Positions 27,582 through 34,261 of a stretch of DNA of 35,380 nt are shown here, piece after piece; within the stretch, counting starts at the first letter, position 1, and each line of letters starts with the position of its first letter. The translations under genes were made by a program, and so were the position numbers. A model generated the notes under the pieces. It saw nothing but the letters and a program-made list of their open reading frames with translations, was not told the origin of the DNA and did not search any database. Origin of the DNA: a virus; the IMG/VR virus record IMGVR_UViG_3300045004_000252, positions 1 to 35,380 of that record; one strand, written 5' to 3'.

Positions 27582-29584
27582 TGGGTTCGCTGATCATCGA
27601 CAGCTTCTCTGGCGATCTGAGGCCTCGCCGGAAGCGCAAGATGCTGGTGGCCGACCTGCTCTGCGGCGCTGGCGGCTCCTCGACGGGCTGCCAGCGCGCA
27701 ATGGCCGAACTCGGCCTGGAGATGGAACTCGTCTGCGTGAACCACTGGCCGGTGGCGATCGCGACGCACGAGCGGAATCACCCGGCCGCTCGGCACTACG
27801 TGCAGGACATCGCGACTGTGCGGCCGCACCTCCTGGTGCCGGAAGGCTACCTCGACCTGCTGATGGCGTCGCCGACCTGCACGCACCATTCGGTCGCGCG
27901 CGGCGGCAAGCCGACCTCGGATCAGCAGCGCTCCGACCCCTGGCACATCATCACGTGGCTGACCGAGCTTCGGGTTAAGCGCGTCATCATCGAGAACGTC
28001 TGGGAGTTCATCGGCTGGGGGCCGGTAGACCACCGCACGGGTAAGCCGGTCGCCTCACGCAAGGGCGAGTATTTCCGCGCCTGGATCGACACCATCAAGC
28101 GCCTTGGCTTCGCGCCCGAGTGGCGGAGGCTGAACGCGGCCGACTATGGGGAAGCCACGACCCGCTCGCGGTTCATCCTGATGGCGCGGTCCGACCGGAA
28201 GCGTCTCGTCTGGCCGGTCGCGACGCACCGCCGCCGCGATGCCGCCGCGGACCTGTTCTCGGGCGCGAAGCCCTGGCGACCTGCCCGCGAGATCATCGAC
28301 TGGTCGCTTGAGGGGCGGTCCATCTTCGACCGGAAGAAGCCGCTCGCACCAAAGACGCTCGCGCGCATCCACGCCGGCGCCGTCAAATTCGGTTGGCCCG
28401 AGCCGTTCCTCGTCGTCCTGCGCAACCACATGGCCGCGCAAGGCATGGACGTGCCACTGCCGGCGATCACAGCGGGCGGCCAGCACATTGGCCTCGCGCA
28501 GCCGGTTCTCATCAAGCAGAACTTTCGGCGCGACGTGCAGGGTGTCGACCAGCCCACTCCCACGGTCATGACGCAGGCGCGGCTCGGCCTCGCCGAGCCT
28601 GTCATCGTCAACATGAAGGGGCGCTCGACCGCGTCGGGATCGGACGAGCCGCTTCCGACCCAGACCGCGCACGCGCCGCACCTCTTCACGGCCGAGCCGA
28701 TCATCCTCTCGCAGCACAACAGCGGGGCGCCGCGGCCCGCCGCCGATCCGCTTCCGACCGTCACGACGGGAGGCGCCGCGTCCGATCGGCCCGGTTGCGC
28801 CCGGCCGATGCTGATCGAGCCGTTCGTGCTGTCGGCCGCCCACGGCGTAGATGCAGACGAGGCCGATCCGCACCGTCGGCGCACGAAGAGCGTCGAGGAG
28901 CCGCTCGGCACCGTCCATGCCGGCGGCGGTAACTTCGGGATCGTCGAGCCCTTCGTCTTCTCCCGCCATGCCGAGGGCGCGCCGCGGTCGATCGACGAGC
29001 CCACGCCGACGCAGGTCGCGAAGCACTCTCACGTCCTGATCTCGCCCTATTACGGGTCCGGCAGCGGTGAGACCTGCACCGAGGCAGACGCCCCGCTTCC
29101 GACCGTCACGTCGAAGGGCCGGTTCGGCATGGTCGTGCCGGTCACGCAGTCGAACGGCGGTGCCGCTGCGCGCGACGTGGCCGACCCGGTGCCGACGATG
29201 ACGACGGCCAAGGGCGGGGAGTTCGCCGTGGTGATGCCGCTGACGCATCACGACGGTAGCGACCGTGCCCGCGACGCCGCGGTTGACCCAATCCCGACTG
29301 TCACCACCGCGAACCGCGGCGAACTGGCCGTCGTCACCGGTCTGGGCGGAGGCGAGCGCTACGACATCCTGTTCCGGATGCTGGAGCCGCACGAACTCGC
29401 TGCGGCCATGGGCTTCAACACCGACGATGCCCGGTACGAGTTCACGGGCAACAAGACGCAGCAGATCAAGCAGATCGGCAACGCCGTCTCGGTCGCGAAG
29501 ATGAAGGCCTGCGTCGCCGCCATCATGGCCGACGCCGCTGCTGATCGCGCAATCCCCTCCCCAACCCTCGCCGCCGCGGAGTGA
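27581..29584 (+). CDS. DNA cytosine-C5 methyltransferase with repeat-expanded region
   Basis: A 667-residue enzyme. Visible C5 motifs: I, DLLCGAGGSS (25-34); IV, SPTCTHHS with catalytic Cys100 in place of the commoner PPC; VI, ENV (138-140); VIII, YGEATTRSRF (189-198); and the C-terminal motifs IX/X (LEPHELAAAMGF, then QIGNAVSVAKMKA near 631-643). It should methylate cytosine in the phage DNA, probably for restriction evasion. The region between motif VIII and IX is enlarged to ~390 residues and consists of nine repeats with a PxPTxT core, replacing an ordinary target-recognition domain. It is co-translated with the zinc-finger gene. Repeats could bring multiple specificities. Confidence 0.9.
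   Translation: MGSLIIDSFSGDLRPRRKRKMLVADLLCGAGGSSTGCQRAMAELGLEMELVCVNHWPVAIATHERNHPAARHYVQDIATVRPHLLVPEGYLDLLMASPTCTHHSVARGGKPTSDQQRSDPWHIITWLTELRVKRVIIENVWEFIGWGPVDHRTGKPVASRKGEYFRAWIDTIKRLGFAPEWRRLNAADYGEATTRSRFILMARSDRKRLVWPVATHRRRDAAADLFSGAKPWRPAREIIDWSLEGRSIFDRKKPLAPKTLARIHAGAVKFGWPEPFLVVLRNHMAAQGMDVPLPAITAGGQHIGLAQPVLIKQNFRRDVQGVDQPTPTVMTQARLGLAEPVIVNMKGRSTASGSDEPLPTQTAHAPHLFTAEPIILSQHNSGAPRPAADPLPTVTTGGAASDRPGCARPMLIEPFVLSAAHGVDADEADPHRRRTKSVEEPLGTVHAGGGNFGIVEPFVFSRHAEGAPRSIDEPTPTQVAKHSHVLISPYYGSGSGETCTEADAPLPTVTSKGRFGMVVPVTQSNGGAAARDVADPVPTMTTAKGGEFAVVMPLTHHDGSDRARDAAVDPIPTVTTANRGELAVVTGLGGGERYDILFRMLEPHELAAAMGFNTDDARYEFTGNKTQQIKQIGNAVSVAKMKACVAAIMADAAADRAIPSPTLAAAE
28403..29335 (+). 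repeat. Nine-unit coding repeat in methyltransferase
   Basis: About 31-34-residue units recur, each with a PLPTVT-type core: positions 292, 325, 357, 390, 441, 474, 505, 536 and 570 of the protein. The interval 390-441 is longer and looks like one and a half units. Between cores the pattern is a hydrophobic strand, a Gly/Asp-rich turn and an Asp/Glu-x-Pro step. The DNA copies are diverged, so this is an old array. Confidence 0.75.
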
Positions 29585-29589
29585 CGCCC

Positions 29590-30345
29590 ATGGACCGTCC
29601 GATCATCTTCAGCGCGCCCATGATCCGAGCCATTCGGCGGGAGATCGCGGCGCCCGGCACCGGCAAGACGCAGACCCGGCGCATCCTGACCAAGCTGACG
29701 GGTTTCGGGGCCGTGGCCGAGTTCGGGCCGAGCGACACGCGCGGCTACGACTGGCACTTCCGCGACCGCCGCAAGCTCTGGAACGACCTTCGCGACGCCG
29801 AGATGCGGAAGTGCCTGCCCTACGCGGTCGGCGACCGGCTGTGGGTCCGCGAGAACTGCCAAGCGGTCGAGCAGCCCAGTGGCGACGACGGCGTGCAGTT
29901 CCCGGCTGACGAGGCATGGGAGCCGATCCAGGCCGGCAGCCGAGGAGCCGCCGACGACTGGCTGATGCTCTTCCACTACGGCAATCGGCGCGGCGCCGTG
30001 GTGCCCTCCATCCACATGCCGCGGTGGGCCTCGCGCCTGACGCTGCTCGTGACCGACGTTCGGGTCGAGCGGCTGGCGGAGATCTCCGAGGCGGATGCGG
30101 TCGCAGAGGGGCTGATCAAGCTGCCCGCATCGGGCCGCTACGTCGTCGAGAAGGGCGAGCAGTACTTCGGCCTCGCGCAACACACGGCCCGCGCTCGCTT
30201 CTCCAACCTCTGGGACAGCCTGCACGGCGAGGGCGCCTTCGCCACCTCCCCGTGGGTCGTGGCGGTCAGCTTCCAGCCCTTTGAGACCAACATCGACCGC
30301 ATGCCCGAGCGGCAGGCGGCGCCCGTCCCCGCCGCAGCCGAGTGA
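29590..30345 (+). CDS. ASCH/PUA-like phage protein
   Basis: A 251-residue protein. Landmarks are KTQTRRIL near residue 26, VGDRLWVREN near 80, then VVPSIHMPRWASRLTLLVTD, VRVERLAEISEADAVAEGLI and a closing FSNLWDSLHGEGAFATSPWV. This is the ASCH-like PUA-fold protein frequent in phage early operons, often called morphogenesis protein by misannotation. PUA-type folds bind RNA or modified bases. ATG 29590 is chosen because GGAG lies 8 nt upstream at the stop of the methyltransferase gene; a GTG at 29581 is the alternative. Placement after a methyltransferase fits modified-base recognition, which is inference. Confidence 0.75.
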   Translation: MDRPIIFSAPMIRAIRREIAAPGTGKTQTRRILTKLTGFGAVAEFGPSDTRGYDWHFRDRRKLWNDLRDAEMRKCLPYAVGDRLWVRENCQAVEQPSGDDGVQFPADEAWEPIQAGSRGAADDWLMLFHYGNRRGAVVPSIHMPRWASRLTLLVTDVRVERLAEISEADAVAEGLIKLPASGRYVVEKGEQYFGLAQHTARARFSNLWDSLHGEGAFATSPWVVAVSFQPFETNIDRMPERQAAPVPAAAE

Positions 30346-30350
30346 CCGCC

Positions 30351-30851
30351 ATGGCCGAGCACAGCACCATCACGCATGAGACCGTCGTCGCCGGCCGCCT
30401 GCGCGACGCCGGACACCTGAACTACGGCCGGCGCGGCGGCGGCACGATCTGGCAGCACACCACGATCCCGCGCCTCTCCGCGATCGATCGCCCGACGCTG
30501 AACGACGAGGAGACCAAGCGCCTCGGCGTGTCGCGGCTCCGGGAGTGGAGCGTGGACGGCGGGAAGGCCGGCAGCCTCAAGGACGCGATCGCGGCGCTGA
30601 ACGTGCCGCCCGTCTTCACCGACGAGGAGCGCGAGGTTCTGGAGCGCGTGCCGGCCGAGTGGGTCGAGCTTCACGGCTTCCGGACCGGCCTCGCCGAGGA
30701 GCTTGGTCGGCAGGTCGGCCTCACGATCATGACGCTCCGGCAGAAGGGCGCCATCGAGAACGAGATGCGCCCCGGCCCGGACCGTCGGCAGCCCTGGATC
30801 CGGCGCGCGTCCGTCGCGGCCCCGCAGCAGGAGGAAAGCGCCCGTGGCTGA
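30351..30851 (+). CDS. Unknown protein
   Basis: A 166-residue protein starting MAEHSTITHETVVAGRLRDA, with a basic NYGRRGGGTIWQHTTI region and helices LSAIDRPTLNDEETKRLGVS and VFTDEEREVLERVPAEWVEL. The C-terminus is basic (RQPWIRRASVAAP). ATG 30351 is preferred over an overlapping GTG at 30342. Its first residues resemble those of the next gene (MAEHSTI in both), perhaps reflecting a copied start region. Function unknown. Confidence 0.55.
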   Translation: MAEHSTITHETVVAGRLRDAGHLNYGRRGGGTIWQHTTIPRLSAIDRPTLNDEETKRLGVSRLREWSVDGGKAGSLKDAIAALNVPPVFTDEEREVLERVPAEWVELHGFRTGLAEELGRQVGLTIMTLRQKGAIENEMRPGPDRRQPWIRRASVAAPQQEESARG

Positions 30852-32490
30852 GCACAGCACCATCGAATGGACCGACGCGACGTGGAACCCGATCACCGGG
30901 TGCTCCGTCGTCTCGCCCGGCTGCACCAACTGCTACGCGATGGGCCTCGCCGGCACTCGCCTGCAGCATCACCCGTCGCGCGCAGGGCTGACGCGGCCGA
31001 GCAAGGCCGGACCGGTCTGGAACGGCGTGGTGCGCTTCAACGAGGAGTGGCTGACGCAGCCGCTCCAGTGGAAGCGGCCGCGCATGATCTTCGTCTGCGC
31101 GCATGGCGATCTCTTCCACGAGAGCGTGCCCGACGCGTGGATCGACCGGGTGTTCGCCGTCATGGCGCTGGCGCCGCAGCACACGTTCCAGGTGCTGACG
31201 AAGCGGTCGGCGCGGATGCGTGCTTACTGCAATGATCCGGGTACACCTCATCGCGTCGCGAAGGCGATGGACGCGCTGACGCTGGCGGTCACGCCGGTCG
31301 CAGAGGAGCGTGTTGCCGCGATTAATGGGTTCCCGGGCTACTTCGTGACCGACCGCGGGCGGATCTTGAGCGATCGGGGGAGCGCCCAGTGCGTCCACTG
31401 CGGACAGCCGGTCGAACGCACGGCCCGGGCGCGGTATTGCAGCAAGCGCTGCAGGCAGAACGGGCAGTACCGGCTCCGCACCGGCAAGCCGATGCTCTTC
31501 CCAGCGAGCCTTGCGGAGATGTCGCCCGACGTTGGCGAGGACGGCCACCGGCGCGTGATGCTCTACCGTGACGGCCAGACCGTCCGCGAGCTCGTGCATC
31601 GGCTCGTTCTAGCGGCATTCGATCGGCCTGCCGTGGATGGCGAGCAGGGACGGCACCGCGACGGCGACCCATCGAACAACGCGCTCGGCAACCTGTCGTG
31701 GGGCGACCAGTCAGCGAACTGGGACGACCGCCGACGCCACGGCGCCTTCCGCTCCTACGCGAAGCTCACCCACGAGCAGGCCGCTGAGATCAAGCGACGG
31801 TTCGAGGCTGGCGAGACCGGCGCGGCCCTTGGGCGTGAGTTCGGAATCTCGGACACTCAAGCGCGGAACATCGGCGACGGGCAACAGTGGGCTGTAGCCG
31901 CGCCAATCCAATGGCCGCTGCTGAACTGCTGGAAAGGCGTCTCGGCCGAGGATCAGCGCCGCGCCGACGAGCGCGTGCCGGACCTGCTCGCGACGCCCGC
32001 GGCCGTCCGCTTCGTCAGCGCCGAGCCGCTGCTCGGGCCGATCGACTTCAGGCGGATCGAGGCGCGATCCACCGGCACGTTGATCAACGGCGATTTCGCC
32101 CACCCGAAGCGGATCGACGCGCTCACCGGCTGGGCTGGGCATTACCCGAGCCCGACCGTGTTCCATCCTCGGAGCCACCGCCTCGCGGCCCTCTCCTGGA
32201 TCATCGTCGGCGGAGAGAGCGGCCCGAACGCCCGCCCGATGCACCCGGCATGGGCGCGCAGCATCCGCGATCAGTGCACGGCGGCCGGCGTAGCGTACCT
32301 GTTCAAGCAGCATGGCGCTTGGGCGGACGTGGGCCCGCATCCTCGCGGCGAGTGGGTCGCCAGTGATCCACGATCCGAGGATCCGATCCACGATATCGCG
32401 CCGGTCTTCATGGCGCCGGTCGGCAAGAAGGCCGCCGGCCGCCTTCTCGACGGCGTCGAGCACAACGGCATGCCCGAGGTGCGGCCGTGA
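30844..32490 (+). CDS. DUF5131 (phage Gp37/Gp68-type) protein carrying an inserted HNH endonuclease domain
   Basis: A 548-residue protein from GTG after AGGAGG. Residues 1-159 show the DUF5131 pattern: IEWTDATWNPITGCSVVSPG, CTNCYAMGLA, the FVCAHGDLFHESVPDAWI block and HTFQVLTKRSARM. The Cys cluster CxxxxxxGCxxC suggests an iron-sulphur or zinc site as in the family. The pattern resumes at residue ~354 with NCWKGVSAEDQRRADERVPD, FVSAEPLLGPI and WIIVGGESGPNARPM, then FKQHGAW. Between them, residues 160-353 form an unrelated NUMOD4-zinc-HNH-HTH segment. Removing 194 residues leaves a protein of normal size. The biochemical role of DUF5131 is unknown to me; the insertion is the notable point. Confidence 0.85.
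   Translation: MAEHSTIEWTDATWNPITGCSVVSPGCTNCYAMGLAGTRLQHHPSRAGLTRPSKAGPVWNGVVRFNEEWLTQPLQWKRPRMIFVCAHGDLFHESVPDAWIDRVFAVMALAPQHTFQVLTKRSARMRAYCNDPGTPHRVAKAMDALTLAVTPVAEERVAAINGFPGYFVTDRGRILSDRGSAQCVHCGQPVERTARARYCSKRCRQNGQYRLRTGKPMLFPASLAEMSPDVGEDGHRRVMLYRDGQTVRELVHRLVLAAFDRPAVDGEQGRHRDGDPSNNALGNLSWGDQSANWDDRRRHGAFRSYAKLTHEQAAEIKRRFEAGETGAALGREFGISDTQARNIGDGQQWAVAAPIQWPLLNCWKGVSAEDQRRADERVPDLLATPAAVRFVSAEPLLGPIDFRRIEARSTGTLINGDFAHPKRIDALTGWAGHYPSPTVFHPRSHRLAALSWIIVGGESGPNARPMHPAWARSIRDQCTAAGVAYLFKQHGAWADVGPHPRGEWVASDPRSEDPIHDIAPVFMAPVGKKAAGRLLDGVEHNGMPEVRP
31321..31902 (+). mobile_element. In-frame NUMOD4/HNH homing-endonuclease-like insertion
   Basis: 582 bp (194 codons), bounded by matching GCCGCG hexamers (31315-31320 and 31897-31902; V-A-A on both sides in the protein). 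In order it encodes NUMOD4 (INGFPGYFVTDRGRILS), a CxxC...CxxxC zinc knuckle (QCVHCGQ...YCSKRC), an HNH nuclease core with VHRLVLAAFDRPAVDGE and DGDPSNNALGNLSWGDQ, and a helix-turn-helix with EIKRRFEAGETGAALGREFG. These domains are typical of phage HNH homing endonucleases. No stop codon and no splice signals are seen, so it is probably translated as part of the host protein. An intein is unlikely because splicing residues are absent. Confidence 0.7.
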
Positions 32491-33020
32491 GCGCGATCCT
32501 CTCCGACTGCGGTCTCTACCGCTACCGCCTCGAGCGGGATCTCGGCGGCATGCTCGCCGGGCCAACTGTCGCCTGGATCATGGTGAACCCGTCCACCGCG
32601 GACGCGGTCGAGGACGACCACACGATCCGCAAGGTGATCGGCTTTTCGGAGCGCCTCGGCGCCGGCCGGATCGTGGTCGGCAACCTGTTCGCCTTCCGAG
32701 CGAAGGACATCAAGGCGTTGCGCACGGCCGCCGATCCGGTCGGCCCGGAGGCTGATGACCACCTCCGCAAGATCCTCTTCGGCGCCGATCGCATCATCGT
32801 CGCGTGGGGGCCGCTCGCCAAGTTGCCCGGCCCGCTCCGCACGCGTTGGCAGCGGTTCGTCGAGATCGCCAGCGAGAACGTCCGACCCCTCCGGTGCCTC
32901 GGCACCGCGATGGACGGCCACCCGCTGCACCCGCTGACGCTCGGGTACGCCCGGCCCCTTGTGCCCTGGTCGCCGCCCGAAGCCGTCCCCGCATCCTCCA
33001 CCGTAGCCGCGGAGTCCTGA
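32487..33020 (+). CDS. DUF1643 protein
   Basis: A 177-residue protein starting at GTG (GTGA overlap). It matches DUF1643: YRYRLERDLGG, then the signature VAWIMVNPSTADAVEDDHTI, followed by KVIGFSERLGAGRIVVGNLF and FGADRIIVAWGPLAK, and a HPLTLGYA end. The activity of the family is not known to me; the folds suggest a nucleotide- or glycosylase-like alpha/beta domain. It recurs in phage early regions beside DUF5131 and ASCH genes, as here. It ends VAAES-stop, with GGAG 7 nt before the next ATG. Confidence 0.82.
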   Translation: MSAILSDCGLYRYRLERDLGGMLAGPTVAWIMVNPSTADAVEDDHTIRKVIGFSERLGAGRIVVGNLFAFRAKDIKALRTAADPVGPEADDHLRKILFGADRIIVAWGPLAKLPGPLRTRWQRFVEIASENVRPLRCLGTAMDGHPLHPLTLGYARPLVPWSPPEAVPASSTVAAES

Positions 33021-33021
33021 G

Positions 33022-33528
33022 ATGAATGACACGACACATGCCGCGCGCGAGGCGGAGCGGGCAGCGAAGGCGAAAGCTCTCATCCCGCCGGCCGGCAGCG
33101 AGGAGCGCGATTTCTGGCTCGAAGCCGCCGTTCAGCACGGGTTCGAGGAGACCGCCGGCGTCGAGCACCTGCCCGAGTACGACCCGCCGGCCTATTTCGC
33201 GACCGCGGACGAGGTGCTCGCCCTCATGGCCTCGGCACGCCAGCAGGGCAGGGACGATGTCACCACGCCCGCCCAGATCGCCGCCCATCCGGCTGGGCAG
33301 AGCGAGGACGACACCGAGCGCTGCGAGATCTGCGACGAGCCGCTGATTGCCGGCCAGCGCGTGATGCAGGACGTCGAACTCGGCACCGTGCACGCCAACT
33401 GCTGCGGTCCGGAGCGGGAAGCCTACGTCAAGGACGTGGACACGGATGAACCGCTAGGGCCGCACGATCCGATCCCGCAGGGCTACGTCTACGAACCCGA
33501 GCAAGGGATGAAGGAGCGCGGCCGATGA
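33022..33528 (+). CDS. Unknown protein with Cys cluster
   Basis: A 168-residue protein. The N-terminal 90 residues are helical and acidic (ARQQGRDDVTTP, FWLEAAVQHGFEETAGV). Around residue 100 is CEICDEPLIAGQRVMQ, followed by VHANCCGPEREAYV, which together give CxxC plus HxxCC, a plausible zinc site resembling a shortened LIM or treble-clef motif. The C-terminal tail is Pro/Asp/Gly-rich. No family named. Its stop region holds GAAGGAG before the next ATG. Confidence 0.6.
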   Translation: MNDTTHAAREAERAAKAKALIPPAGSEERDFWLEAAVQHGFEETAGVEHLPEYDPPAYFATADEVLALMASARQQGRDDVTTPAQIAAHPAGQSEDDTERCEICDEPLIAGQRVMQDVELGTVHANCCGPEREAYVKDVDTDEPLGPHDPIPQGYVYEPEQGMKERGR

Positions 33529-33998
33529 GCGCCACCATCGATCAGATCGTCTCTCAGATGAGGAAGACCATGTTCGTCGTGTTCGACTTGGACGGCACCC
33601 TGGCGCTCACCGATCACCGGACGCACTTCCTGAAGCGCCCGTCGAAGGAAAAGGACTGGCGCGGGTTCTACGCGGCCTGCGACCGGGACCAGCCCTGCCA
33701 TCCGATCATCCGCACGCTGATGGCGCTCCACAGCACCGGCGCCGAGGTGGAGATCTGGTCCGGCCGGTCCGACGAGGTGAAGGACAAGACGACGGCTTGG
33801 CTCGCCGAGCACGGGCTGGGTCATATACCGATCCGGACGCGCCGCGCGGGCGACCACCGGCCCGACACCGTCCTCAAGGCCGAATGGCTCGACGAGGGAC
33901 GCACGCCCGCGCTCGTGTTCGAGGACCGGGCTTCCATGGTGGCGATGTGGCGATCACGCGGCATCGTCTGCTGCCAAGTCGCGCCGGGGGACTTCTGA
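33525..33998 (+). CDS. HAD-type polynucleotide 3'-phosphatase-like protein
   Basis: A 157-residue phosphatase of the HAD superfamily. The nucleophile motif is FDLDGT (residues 20-25, Asp21 and Asp23), then DWRGFYAACDRDQP, motif II EIWSGRSDEV, motif III KAEWL with the essential Lys, and motif IV VFEDRASMVAMWRSRGIVCC. This is the pattern of T4 PseT/PNKP-type phosphatase domains without a kinase domain, so it would remove 3' phosphates from nucleic acid or nucleotides in repair of cut RNA or DNA. It overlaps the preceding gene by ATGA. Substrate is a family inference. Confidence 0.82.
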   Translation: MSATIDQIVSQMRKTMFVVFDLDGTLALTDHRTHFLKRPSKEKDWRGFYAACDRDQPCHPIIRTLMALHSTGAEVEIWSGRSDEVKDKTTAWLAEHGLGHIPIRTRRAGDHRPDTVLKAEWLDEGRTPALVFEDRASMVAMWRSRGIVCCQVAPGDF

Positions 33999-34060
33999 TG
34001 CGTAGCGCCAGCACCGATCGCCGGGCGCCCGAGCCCTCTTCATCGATCAGGAGCAAGGTG

Positions 34061-34261
34061 ATGCCGCAGACCGATCCGGCTCGGCACGTCGTCCGATTCC
34101 CCGACGTCGCCCGCGAACTCGGCCTTTCGGCCACCACGTTGCGCAAGCTCTGCAACGGCGGGGAGGGGCCGCCCCTAATCCGTCTCAGCGAGCGGTGCTT
34201 CGGGGTCCGCCGGGGCGAGCTTGATGCCTGGATCGAGAGTCGCAAGGTGGGCGGCCCATAG
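34061..34261 (+). CDS. AlpA/excisionase-like protein
   Basis: A 66-residue MerR/AlpA-type winged helix: VVRFPDVARELGLSATTLRK, then GPPLIRLSERCFGVRRGELD and WIESRKVGG. The start is taken at ATG 34061 because AGGAG lies 7 nt upstream; an ATG at 33998 overlapping the previous stop (TGATG) would add 21 residues. It is adjacent to and opposed to the integrase, the usual arrangement for an excisionase (Xis). Its last 87 bp are antisense to the integrase 3' end. Without genetic data the choice between excisionase and AlpA-type activator is open. Confidence 0.72.
   Translation: MPQTDPARHVVRFPDVARELGLSATTLRKLCNGGEGPPLIRLSERCFGVRRGELDAWIESRKVGGP

Noticed and set aside
31321-31902. Intein inside the DUF5131 gene
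   Set aside because: The required splice-junction residues (Cys/Ser at the start, His-Asn at the end) are absent at the boundaries, and NUMOD4/HNH plus HTH is typical of free homing endonucleases.
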